Positions 52,001 through 60,157 of a stretch of 64,000 nt of DNA are shown here, one piece after another. Both the position numbers and the translations under genes were made by a program. Under the pieces are notes generated by a model. The model did not search any database. It was not told the DNA's origin and was given only the letters and a program-made list of their open reading frames with translations. Positions within the stretch are counted from its first letter, which is position 1. Each line of letters starts with the position of its first letter. The DNA comes from Thermoplasmata archaeon (lineage in GTDB: Archaea > Thermoplasmatota > Thermoplasmata > Lutacidiplasmatales > UBA184): the NCBI GenBank assembly GCA_022750115.1, contig JAKIWI010000006.1:94085-158084 (forward strand). The letters are read 5' to 3'.

Positions 52001-53563
52001 GTGTCCGACGCGACCACGGCCGCTTCTTCCGACCCTGCCCGACCGGCGCGGATGAGCCTCGACGAGATCCGCACCTCGAACGACATCGCGATCCCCTCCG
52101 ACCCGCTCGCCCGCGTCATCGGCCAGGAGAAGGCGGTCGAGCTGGCCCGCATCGCGGCCTACCAGCACCGGCACCTCCTACTCGTCGGCCCGCCGGGCGT
52201 CGGGAAGTCCATGACGGCCCAGGCGCTCGCGCTCCACCTCGAGCGTCCGAGGACCGAGATCCGCATCGTCCACAACCCGGAGAACCCCGAACGACCGAGC
52301 GTCGAGGTGACGGGTCGCGAGGAGGTGTACCGGGAGCGCGAGGCGCGACGGACCATCGAGGGGGAACTGATCCTGCCCACCGAGGCTCCCGCCTCGGTCG
52401 CCGAGCGCCTTGGCTACCGGTGCCCACGCTGCAGCTTCTACTCCCTCCCCACCGAGCGGTACTGCCCGAGCTGCGGGAACGTCAAGCAGGTCGTCCCGGG
52501 CATGACCGCGGGGAGCGGCAATCCGTTCCGCGATCTCGTCGGGGGAATCCTCGAGCTCACCGTGAGCCCGGGCGGCAACCCGATGGAGTCTGTCCGCACG
52601 ACCCGGCTCCGCAACGGGGTGGAGGAGGTCGTCGCCTACGAGCGCGCCGGCGACAAGATCACGGTCCTCGACCAGCGCGCTCTGGAGCACCGCCGCTCGC
52701 TCCAGAAGGAGAGCCCCCGCAAGGTGCTCGTCAAGATCGACCGCAATCCGTTCGTGATGGCGACCGGGGCGAGCGAGACCGAGCTTCTCGGCGACGTTCG
52801 TCACGACCCGTACGGCGGCCACCCGCAGCTGGGGACGCAGCCGTACGAGCGGACGATCCCCGGCGCGATCCACGAGGCCCACGAGGGGGTGCTGTTCCTC
52901 GACGAGCTGCCCCACCTCGGCAACCTGCAGCGGCACATCCTCACGGCGATGCAGGAGAAGCGGTTCCCGATCACTGGGCGCAACCCGCAATCCGGCGGCG
53001 CGGCCGTCCGGGTCGACAACGTGCCGTGCGACTTCATCCTCGTCGCCGCCTCGAACATCCAGGACCTCCACGGTATCCTCTCCCCCCTCCGCTCGCGGAT
53101 CGCGGGCGGCGGCTACGAGGTCCTCCTCGAGACCACGATGCCGGACACGGAGTCCAACCAACTCAAGCTCGCCCAATTCGCCGCGCAGGAGATCGCGACC
53201 GACGGCCGGCTGCGGCCCGCGACGCGGGAAGCGATCCTCGAGATCATCCAAGAGGCGCGGCGGCGCGCCGAGGCGTACGACGGCAGTCGGAACGCGCTGA
53301 CGCTCCGCCTCCGCGAGCTCGGCGGCCTGATCCGGACCGCCGGCGACCTCGCTACGGTGGCGGGGAGCGAGTACCTCGAGGCGTCCCATGTGCGCCAGGC
53401 GCTCCAGCGGGCCCGTTCGATCGAAGAGCAGATCCGCTCGGCGTACGGCTCGCTCCAGGGGGCCATTCGACAAGACGCGACCGAGGCGCAGCGCCAGAGC
53501 ATGGGCTACTACCACTGGAACGAGCACCCCGACTCCGGGAGTTTCCCCGGCGGCTACGGCTGA
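52001..53563 (+). CDS. LonB-like AAA+ ATPase with zinc ribbon, no protease domain
   Basis: A 520-residue AAA+ protein related to LonB/Mg-chelatase ATPases. Walker A GPPGVGKS is at 63-70, the zinc ribbon at Cys141, 144, 155 and 158, and Walker B VLFLDELPHL lies near residue 295. Sensor and arginine-finger segments follow (SNIQDLHGILSPLRSRI). The C-terminal Lon Ser-Lys protease domain is absent, and so are membrane segments. It may remodel proteins without degrading them. GTG 52001 follows a CTTTATC box (51965-51971). Confidence 0.8.
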   Translation: MSDATTAASSDPARPARMSLDEIRTSNDIAIPSDPLARVIGQEKAVELARIAAYQHRHLLLVGPPGVGKSMTAQALALHLERPRTEIRIVHNPENPERPSVEVTGREEVYREREARRTIEGELILPTEAPASVAERLGYRCPRCSFYSLPTERYCPSCGNVKQVVPGMTAGSGNPFRDLVGGILELTVSPGGNPMESVRTTRLRNGVEEVVAYERAGDKITVLDQRALEHRRSLQKESPRKVLVKIDRNPFVMATGASETELLGDVRHDPYGGHPQLGTQPYERTIPGAIHEAHEGVLFLDELPHLGNLQRHILTAMQEKRFPITGRNPQSGGAAVRVDNVPCDFILVAASNIQDLHGILSPLRSRIAGGGYEVLLETTMPDTESNQLKLAQFAAQEIATDGRLRPATREAILEIIQEARRRAEAYDGSRNALTLRLRELGGLIRTAGDLATVAGSEYLEASHVRQALQRARSIEEQIRSAYGSLQGAIRQDATEAQRQSMGYYHWNEHPDSGSFPGGYG

Positions 53564-53723
53564 CACCGCTGGCTCCCAGGCGGGACGCTCCGGATCTCAC
53601 CCTTCGGGGGTCAGGCTCAAGCCTCCTGCCGCACCTGCTCCCGTCACGACCGATCCGGAGCCCGTCGAGCACGAATCGACCGAATCGGAGGCGATACCGT
53701 GGCATCGGCGAGTTGTCGGCTGG

Positions 53724-54941
53724 TTGCCGCCGGCTCGCCTGACCTGGATCCTCCTCGTCGCGCTCGGGGGGTACGCCGTCGCTCACTTCGGCGGCTTGGG
53801 ATTGACCACGCTGATCGGCGTGCCCATCGTCGCGGCCATCGCGGACCTCGCGTTCCAGAGCGTGCGGTTCGCGAAGCTCCGCGTCCCCGACGCGGCGATC
53901 GCCACGGGGATCTTCGTCGCGTTGCTCGTCCCGCCCACCGTTCCCCTGTTCGCCGCCGGCACCGCCGCCTTCGCCGCGATCGGCGTGAAGCATGTGCTGC
54001 GCCACCGCGGGAGGCCGATCATGAATCCGGCCGCGGTCGGGGTGCTGCTCGGGGTGTTCCTGCTCGGTCTGGCTCCGGCCTGGTGGGCCGGGGTCAACAC
54101 CGTGAGCGAGGTCGCCGTCGTGGTCTTCGGCGCGTTCCTGATCGCCCGGAATCCGGTCACGTGGCGCCTTCCGGTCACCTTCTTCCTCGTCTACGCGCCG
54201 TTCTCGGTCCTCGTGAAGGTCCTCCTCTCGGCGTCGCTCTCCCCGAAGCTCTTGATCCTCGGCGTCGTCGACCCGGCGACGCTGTTCTTCGGCCTGTGGA
54301 TGGTGGCGGAACCGAGGAGCGCCCCCCGCGATCCCCGGCTGCACCCGCTGTTCGCGGCGATCGTGGCGTTCGGCGCCGTTCTGCTCCCCACCGTCCTGCC
54401 CTCCACGGGCGTCCTCGTGTCGCTCGTCCTCGTCGGCCTCGGGAGCGCCGCGGTCGCGGCCGCCTGGCAGCTGTGGCCCAGTCGGACGGGCCCGAGCTCC
54501 ACCTCCCGACCGAGATCCCGTCCGCGCACGAGCACCTGGACCGTCGGACGGCGAACGGCGGCGGGGGTCGCGGTCCTCGTGGTGATCGGACTCTCGATCC
54601 TCATCGCGCCCCCGACGTACTCGACCCCGAGCGCCAACGTCGGACTGCCTCCTCACAGCTCCGGAGGAGGGGGGGGATCGTCGGGCGGGGGAAGCGATGG
54701 GTCCGGCATCTCCACGGCATCCTGCACGAACGACAGCACCAGCGTGCCCAGTTCGACGCTCGCCGCGCTCCACAAAGCGCTCGGCCCGTCGGTGATCCTT
54801 TCCTATAGCGCCTCGACCGGGACCACGGTCTTCTACGACCCGGTGAACCAGGTGACCGTGACCGAGACCGACCTCTACGAGGACTACGGGTTCGCGGAGT
54901 TCAACGGCGATGATTTCGCCGTGACCGGCTGCGTCCCGTGA
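53724..54941 (+). CDS. NqrB/RnfD-like membrane protein with outer cysteine domain
   Basis: A membrane protein of about 405 aa with nine to ten helices. KHVLRHRGRPIMNPAAVGVLLGVFL matches the NqrB/RnfD family, which in Rnf/Nqr complexes carries FMN and moves ions. No other subunit is nearby. After the last helix there is a Gly/Ser linker and a domain of about 80 residues with two cysteines (STASCTNDS, VTGCVP). No ATG or GTG lies in frame between the LonB-like stop and the first helix. TTG 53724 is the nearest usable start. Confidence 0.65.
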   Translation: MPPARLTWILLVALGGYAVAHFGGLGLTTLIGVPIVAAIADLAFQSVRFAKLRVPDAAIATGIFVALLVPPTVPLFAAGTAAFAAIGVKHVLRHRGRPIMNPAAVGVLLGVFLLGLAPAWWAGVNTVSEVAVVVFGAFLIARNPVTWRLPVTFFLVYAPFSVLVKVLLSASLSPKLLILGVVDPATLFFGLWMVAEPRSAPRDPRLHPLFAAIVAFGAVLLPTVLPSTGVLVSLVLVGLGSAAVAAAWQLWPSRTGPSSTSRPRSRPRTSTWTVGRRTAAGVAVLVVIGLSILIAPPTYSTPSANVGLPPHSSGGGGGSSGGGSDGSGISTASCTNDSTSVPSSTLAALHKALGPSVILSYSASTGTTVFYDPVNQVTVTETDLYEDYGFAEFNGDDFAVTGCVP

Positions 54942-55037
54942 CCGGCCGCTGCGAGCCGGCCGCTCGGACCGAGAGACCGCCCCGGGCGGCAGCGTGGTGG
55001 GAACTGCTAAGAACCGGATTCCAGTGGTCGCGCGCGC

Positions 55038-55110
55038 GGGCGCGTAGTCTAGTGGTTATGACGTCACCCTGACACGGTGAAGACCGCCAGTTCGAATCTG
55101 GCCGCGCCCA
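55038..55110 (+). tRNA. tRNA-Val (GAC anticodon)
   Basis: A 73-nt cloverleaf: acceptor GGGCGCG/CGCGCCC, anticodon stem TCACC/GGTGA with loop CTGACAC (anticodon GAC, valine), T stem GCCAG/CTGGC with loop TTCGAAT, discriminator A. CCA is not encoded and there is no intron. TATA-like GCTAAGAACC lies about 28 nt upstream (55005-55014). Confidence 0.92.
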
Positions 55111-55293
55111 TCGATGGCCCCGAGACTCGTGCGGTCCAGCCGAACGCCCCTTCCGCCCACCCAGCACTCCAACGACCGTCGAACCCTCGAGCCAGGGCTG
55201 CTCTGGCCCCCGAACCGGCCGGCGAAGCGGATCGGCGGGGATGCTTGTCCGCGTTCTCCGCGCGCGCCCCCACGGGGGTTGTGGCACGGGACG

Positions 55294-55620
55294 CTACGGG
55301 CTTGGCTCCCGAGACACCTCGAATCCTTCCAGGTTGGACAATTCGAATGCGAGCCAGGAGCCCGCGGCGCTCAGCACGACCGAAACGATCCATGAGAGGC
55401 GAATCCATGGGCGAAAGACGGCGAGCAGCCCTCCGAACGTAACGTCGAAGGCAAACAGGAACAGGAGGAGCGTTCCCCAGAGGAGGAACAGCCCACCCAG
55501 GATCGACTCGCCCGGGATGGCGAACCCTGCCCGGTCCGTTCGACCCTGGACCGCCGCCGGGTCGTGCTCGTGAAGCCACGACTCCACCGGATCGCGGGAT
55601 GGCGAGCCATGCGCGGTCAT
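55294..55620 (-). CDS. Small two-helix membrane protein
   Basis: A 108-residue protein with two hydrophobic segments (about 40-62 and 70-92) and a polar N-terminus. No family recognised. ATG 55620 is the first start in the frame. It shares the gap between tRNA-Val and the basic 39-residue gene. The stretch 55111-55293 contains nothing recognisable. Confidence 0.55.
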   Translation of the reverse strand: MTAHGSPSRDPVESWLHEHDPAAVQGRTDRAGFAIPGESILGGLFLLWGTLLLFLFAFDVTFGGLLAVFRPWIRLSWIVSVVLSAAGSWLAFELSNLEGFEVSREPSP

Positions 55621-55714
55621 CGGAGGGGCCCCTCATTGAGGAATCGCCGGCGGCCCTCATGAACATCTCGTGCCGTCGCACGCGCCGCGGGCGGAAATCC
55701 GCGGCTGTTGGCTT

Positions 55715-55724
55715 AACTCGAGTT
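55715..55724. promoter_or_regulatory. Palindrome AACTCGAGTT
   Basis: A perfect 10-bp palindrome overlapping a TATA-like GGCTTAACT, about 40-50 nt before the 39-codon basic gene. It could be an operator for that gene. Confidence 0.35.
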
Positions 55725-55764
55725 GAGGAGGGTGGGAAGTACTCGGCCCCTGCCATGAGTGACC

Positions 55765-55884
55765 ATGGCGAAGAAGACCCGCGGCGCGAGAATGGTGGCA
55801 GTGCGAAAGCGATCAGCGAAGCGCCCCGGCGGAAAAGGACCCATTGCGAAGCGCCCAGCCGGCCGTCATGTCATGAAGACCTGA
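55765..55884 (+). CDS. Very small, highly basic protein
   Basis: A 39-codon frame starting MAKKTRGARMVAVRKRSAKR and ending VMKT. About a third of residues are Lys or Arg and none is acidic. This composition suggests nucleic-acid binding (ribosome or chromatin-associated). A second frame from ATG 55755 is less convincing. It is separated from the convergent methyltransferase gene by about 117 nt. Confidence 0.5.
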   Translation: MAKKTRGARMVAVRKRSAKRPGGKGPIAKRPAGRHVMKT

Positions 55885-56001
55885 CCTGACCCGACGCACC
55901 CTCGCTTGGGGGAAGGTCCGGGCGGCCCGGCCCGGGGGCCCGACGCGTTTCCTCCGCGTCGAGCCGGATTCGGTTCCCGTTCGGCCCCCGGGCACCGGCC
56001 C

Positions 56002-57072
56002 TTACGGTCGGATTTCGAAGACCCGATTGAACGGGGTCTGGGACGCGAGTCGGAACCGGGTGAACCCGCCCGCCTTCGCGACGTCCTTGAGCTGGGCAGC
56101 GCTCGCCTGGGCGCCGAGGCCGGCGCCGCCCGGCTCGAACAGCGAGGCGGGAGTACAGATCACCGACGACGCGCTGTAGTAGATCCGTCCAACGGGGTTC
56201 ATGTTCTCCTTCAGGCTCTCGCCGGCGGCCGGCTCGACGACCATCCACGTGCCGTCCGGTTTCAGGTTCGCATGGACCCGCTTGGCGGCCCCGACCGGGT
56301 CGGACATGTCGTGGAGGCAGTCGAACAGCGTCACGAGGTCGTACTTGGGGCCCGGGAATTCCTGGGCCGAGGCGACATCGAAGTGGACCCGCTCCACGGC
56401 GCGTTCCAGGGCGGCGTAGTACCGAGCGGCCTGGATCGAGCCCGCGTGGTAGTCGAAGCCGAAGAACTCCGAACGGGGGTACGCCGCGGCCATCAGAAGG
56501 GTGGACGAGCCGTACCCGCAGCCGACGTCGGCCACGCGGGCGCCGGCCTCGAGCTTCGGCACGACTCCCTCGAGGGCGGGGAGCCAGGAACCGACCAAGT
56601 TGCCGACGTAGTTGGGCCGGAAGAACTTGCTCGTCCCGATGAACAGGTTTTCGTCCCGCTGGTGCCAACCGACCCCCTTGCCGGACCGGTAGGCGTCGAT
56701 GATCCGTGCCTCGTCCCGGTAGTTCGAGGACGCGAGGATGAAGGCGCCCGGAAAGTAGGCCGGGCCCCTCTCATTGGTGAGGACGAACGCCTGCTCGGGC
56801 GTGAGCGAGTACCGCTCCGAGGCCCCGTCGTACGTCACGTACCCCGAGGTCACCTGCGCGGCGAGCCATTCCCGGATGAGACGTTCGTTGGTCTCGGTGG
56901 CCTTGGCGAGCTCGGTGGAGGTCCGACCCCCCGGCACGTCCAGCGCCACGTAGAGCCCGAGCTTCTCACCGATCACGATGGTAGAGCCGTGCATCACGGC
57001 GCCGAGGTCGTGGACGAACTGCTCCAGCAGCAGGTTCAGCTTTTCCGGGTTCGGCTGCGGTAGGTCGGTCAT
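56002..57072 (-). CDS. SAM-dependent methyltransferase with winged-helix N-terminus
   Basis: A 356-residue protein: an N-terminal helical, winged-helix-like part (TSTELAKATETNERLIREWLAAQVTSGYV), and a class I methyltransferase domain with VADVGCGYGSSTLLMAAAYP, FFGFDYHAGSI and LFDCLHDMSDP. This layout is shared by a family of putative small-molecule O/C-methyltransferases related to Rv2258c. Its substrate is unknown. ATG 57072 lies 41-49 nt after a CCTATAGATG box (57112-57121). Confidence 0.82.
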   Translation of the reverse strand: MTDLPQPNPEKLNLLLEQFVHDLGAVMHGSTIVIGEKLGLYVALDVPGGRTSTELAKATETNERLIREWLAAQVTSGYVTYDGASERYSLTPEQAFVLTNERGPAYFPGAFILASSNYRDEARIIDAYRSGKGVGWHQRDENLFIGTSKFFRPNYVGNLVGSWLPALEGVVPKLEAGARVADVGCGYGSSTLLMAAAYPRSEFFGFDYHAGSIQAARYYAALERAVERVHFDVASAQEFPGPKYDLVTLFDCLHDMSDPVGAAKRVHANLKPDGTWMVVEPAAGESLKENMNPVGRIYYSASSVICTPASLFEPGGAGLGAQASAAQLKDVAKAGGFTRFRLASQTPFNRVFEIRP

Positions 57073-57146
57073 GGAATCGGTGGGTTTCTCCCGTCGGCGA
57101 GGACGGCCCCCATCTATAGGAAAGTAGCGAACCGGGCCGAAGACGG

Positions 57147-58322
57147 CTAGTTCGTCGACGACGGGGCTCGAAGGATCAGGTCCTCGTACGCCCGCGCGAC
57201 GGTCGACAGCTCGAACAGCGACTCGGCGCGCTGGCGGGAGGCGCGACCCATCCGACGGCGCAGTTCGTCATCCCCCGCCAGCCGAGCAATCGCGGCTCCC
57301 AGTCCTTCGGCGTCGCTGGGCGGCACGAGCAGGCCGTTCGTGCCGTCCTCGACCAGATCCGCGAGGCCCCCCGTCGCCGACGCGATGACGGGCAATCCAC
57401 ACGCCATCGCCTCGAGGGCGGCCATCCCGAACGGCTCCCGTCGGCTGGGCTGGACGTAGAGGTCCGCCGAGCGGTAGAGCGCGGGAAGGTCGGCCAAGGG
57501 GAACGACGAGCGATCGATGGAGAGGGCGTCACCGACGCGGAGGGAGGCGATCGTCGCCCGCAGCCTCGGTTCGTCCGGACCGCGTCCGTGGACCATCGCC
57601 TCCAGGGAGGGGAGCGACCGTCGCGCCAGGGAGATCGCCCGCGCGAGGGTGTCGAGCCCCTTCGCCGGGTGCAGCCGGGCGACCGTCAGGACACGGATCC
57701 GGCGCGCGCCCTGGCTCCAGAGCGCTTCGACCGCTGGGGGGCTCGGCCCCTCGCCCGGTCGGAACAGTTGGCTGTTCGTGCACGAGGGAATGAAATGGGT
57801 CCGTCCGGGTGGGACTCCGCGGGCCGCAAAGAATCGCATCGACGCTCGCGAGTGGAAGGTGAGGGCGGCGCTGAACCGCCACAGTCGGGGGAGGGTCGTC
57901 CGCTCGAACGCGCGCACGGCCAGCCATGGGATTCCCCGGTCGAGGTCGTCGTACCGCTCGCAGGTGAGAAGGTACGGGATACCGGAGGAATGGGCGACAT
58001 GGGCGACGAACTGCGACAGCGGCGGATAGTCCTCCTGGAGGAGGCAAACATCGGGCCGTGACCCGAGGATCTCCGAGACTCGTAGCGGCACGGACGCTTC
58101 GGCGTACGCCAGGGGCAGGGACGAGATCCGTTGCACTCGGAATGGGAAGTCGGGCGGAGTGGGCGGGCCGGCTCCCGTTGCCCAGGCCCGGTCCCGGGCC
58201 GCAGCGCGGTCCGAGGAGAATACGGTGACCTCGTGCCCGCGGCCGGCGAGGCCGTGCGCGAGCCACAATTCGGACGAGGTGACGCCGGTCGGAAAGGTCG
58301 GAACGACGATCCCGATGCGCAC
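57147..58322 (-). CDS. Glycosyltransferase family 4
   Basis: A 391-residue GT-B glycosyltransferase: N-terminal acceptor domain starting RIGIVVPTFPTGVTSSE, C-terminal donor domain with VARLHPAKGLDTLARAI, REPFGMAALEAMACGLPVIA (the E-x7-E motif) and DGTNGLLVPPSD. It probably adds a sugar to a lipid or surface glycan. GTG 58322 has a GCTATACTC box (58342-58350) about 25 nt upstream. The glycan is unknown. Confidence 0.9.
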   Translation of the reverse strand: MRIGIVVPTFPTGVTSSELWLAHGLAGRGHEVTVFSSDRAAARDRAWATGAGPPTPPDFPFRVQRISSLPLAYAEASVPLRVSEILGSRPDVCLLQEDYPPLSQFVAHVAHSSGIPYLLTCERYDDLDRGIPWLAVRAFERTTLPRLWRFSAALTFHSRASMRFFAARGVPPGRTHFIPSCTNSQLFRPGEGPSPPAVEALWSQGARRIRVLTVARLHPAKGLDTLARAISLARRSLPSLEAMVHGRGPDEPRLRATIASLRVGDALSIDRSSFPLADLPALYRSADLYVQPSRREPFGMAALEAMACGLPVIASATGGLADLVEDGTNGLLVPPSDAEGLGAAIARLAGDDELRRRMGRASRQRAESLFELSTVARAYEDLILRAPSSTN

Positions 58323-58465
58323 GCCGGTCCAAGTCCCTCGGAGTATAGCGCTTCCTCGGCGCCGGACGGAACGGTACCGGACCGGTGCGCGCTCGGGTCG
58401 AAGTCACCTCCGCCTCCCAGCAGGTAGGCGCGCCCGCGCAACCAGCACCGATTTGGGGTGGAAGG

Positions 58466-59335
58466 GTGGTTGGGGAATCGAGCCGGGTGGAGAGGGTGGG
58501 TTCTCGGCGGAGTTCGGGGACCCTTCGAACTCGACGGCCGCTTGGGGTCGACCTCGTCGTCCACGGGGACGCCCAGGAGGCGCTCCGGCGGATTCCGGCG
58601 AACTCGGTCCAACTCGCCATCACCTCGCCGCCGTACAACCTGCGAATCGAGTACGCCGGGTATGCCGACGACCGGGCGCACGATGAGTACCTCGCGTGGC
58701 TCAAGGAGGTCTGGCGAGATCTGCATCGCGTTCTCGTGGTCGGCGGCCGGTTCGCCCTGAACGTGGCCCCCACGTCGATCAAGGCGTTCCGTCCGATCCA
58801 CCACGAGTTGACGGCCGACCTGCGCGCGCTCGGCTACATCATGCGGACCGAGGTGATCTGGTACAAGCAAACCATGGGCCGGCGGACGGCCTGGGGGAGC
58901 TGGCGGAGCCCCTCCAACCCGCACATCGTCCCCTCGTGGGAGTACGTCCTCGTGTTCTCGAAGGGGCAATGGAAGCTCCCGGGCCGCAAGGAGGACAGCG
59001 ACCTCACCTCCGCGGAATTCCAGAGCTACTCGGACGGGTTCTGGGCCATCCCCCCCGAGCGGGCGCGGCGCGGCCACCCGGCGCCGTTCCCGGAGGCGCT
59101 CATCGAGCGCCTGGTCAAATTCTACAGCTATCGGGGCAACACGGTCCTCGACATGTTCGGCGGGACCGGTACGGTCGGGGCGGTCGCCCGGCGCCACGGC
59201 CGCCACTACCTCAGCGTCGACGCCTCGCTTGAGTACTGCGAGCGGGCGGCGGAGCGGATCGCGCGCGCCACGCCGGTCGAGGGGGCTCCCGCCATCCCCG
59301 CGCCCCGTCTGGTCGAGTTGGTTGGTCCGGCTTAG
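58466..59335 (+). CDS. DNA methyltransferase, beta class (N4-cytosine or N6-adenine)
   Basis: A protein of about 289 aa with catalytic motif TSPPYN at 53-58 placed before the SAM motif DMFGGTGTVG (near 230), the beta-class order. SPPY is most often linked with N4-cytosine methylation, although N6-adenine enzymes also use it. No restriction gene lies beside it, so it may be an orphan. Start is uncertain: GTG 58466 is used, GTG 58385 would add 27 residues. The 3' end overlaps the convergent exonuclease by 4 nt. Confidence 0.85.
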   Translation: MVGESSRVERVGSRRSSGTLRTRRPLGVDLVVHGDAQEALRRIPANSVQLAITSPPYNLRIEYAGYADDRAHDEYLAWLKEVWRDLHRVLVVGGRFALNVAPTSIKAFRPIHHELTADLRALGYIMRTEVIWYKQTMGRRTAWGSWRSPSNPHIVPSWEYVLVFSKGQWKLPGRKEDSDLTSAEFQSYSDGFWAIPPERARRGHPAPFPEALIERLVKFYSYRGNTVLDMFGGTGTVGAVARRHGRHYLSVDASLEYCERAAERIARATPVEGAPAIPAPRLVELVGPA

Positions 59336-60090
59336 CTGATTCGGCCGGGCAGCAACCGGTCGGACAGCCGCGCCACTGCGAACTCGAGGAGTGGCTCCAG
59401 GTTCACGGTGTCGGCCCGGTTGTACTTGACGAGCCGGGCGAGGGAGTTCGCGTCGCCCCGCCGATAGGCCTCCCAGAGGCGGACCGCGTCGAGGCCGTGG
59501 ATCCCCTCTACTCCGGACCGGTCCCCAAGGGCGAGCGTCTGCTCGATCCGCTTGAGACCGCCGGAATAGCCAAGCCGGTAGAGGAGGAATCGGAGGTCGA
59601 TGTGCACCGATGGGACCAGCATCCCGGGGAATCGGCTTTCGAGGAACGGCACGTCGAACAGTCTCCCGTTGAACGTCGAGAGCAGGCGGAACCTCCGCAG
59701 ATAGGCCGGCAGCTCTTCGAGGTCCTCATCGGCGACGAACGTCCGCGTGTGGCCTCCGCCGTGGATCGAGACCACCGTGACGATCCCCTCGTAGGGGGAG
59801 AGGCCGGTCGTCTCGATGTCGAGGAACGCCGTCTCCTGGCGGAACGACGGATAGAGCCGCCAGTGTTCCGAGGGGGGGAGCCGGCGGGCGAAGTAGTCGA
59901 CCCGACGTTCGGCCAGTGCGGCCTCGCTCTCCTGGACGGCGGTCCGGAGACGACCCGTCAGGGACTCGGGGAGCTCGGCGAGGCGGGCCGAGCGCTCCAC
60001 ATCCGACCAGTCGCGGACCCCGCGCCGCCAGAGCTCGGCCTCGGTGACGGGCCCGACCCCGGGGATGTGGAGGAAGGTCGAGCGGATCAT
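59332..60090 (-). CDS. RNase H-fold (DEDD) exonuclease, YprB-like
   Basis: A 252-residue protein: an N-terminal helix-hairpin-helix-like segment (FLHIPGVGPVTEAELWRRGV), then a ribonuclease-H-like exonuclease domain with DIETTG (Asp91, Glu93), the FNGRLFDVPFL motif (Asp146) and a C-terminal YNRADTVNL. It probably removes nucleotides from DNA or RNA ends. It is convergent with the DNA methyltransferase. Membership in a restriction system is not supported by sequence. Confidence 0.82.
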   Translation of the reverse strand: MIRSTFLHIPGVGPVTEAELWRRGVRDWSDVERSARLAELPESLTGRLRTAVQESEAALAERRVDYFARRLPPSEHWRLYPSFRQETAFLDIETTGLSPYEGIVTVVSIHGGGHTRTFVADEDLEELPAYLRRFRLLSTFNGRLFDVPFLESRFPGMLVPSVHIDLRFLLYRLGYSGGLKRIEQTLALGDRSGVEGIHGLDAVRLWEAYRRGDANSLARLVKYNRADTVNLEPLLEFAVARLSDRLLPGRIS

Positions 60091-60157
60091 GCGGCGCGAA
60101 GCCGGGCGGTCCCACTAAACCCTTCCGGATTCCCGCGTCCAGTTCGCCGGCGTTCGC

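Noticed and set aside
53724-54941. A complete Rnf or Nqr complex
   Set aside because: Only one NqrB/RnfD-like protein is present. No RnfA, B, C, E or G-like gene flanks it.
58385-60090. A restriction-modification system
   Set aside because: The methyltransferase has no adjacent restriction endonuclease or specificity subunit, and the convergent neighbour looks like a general exonuclease.
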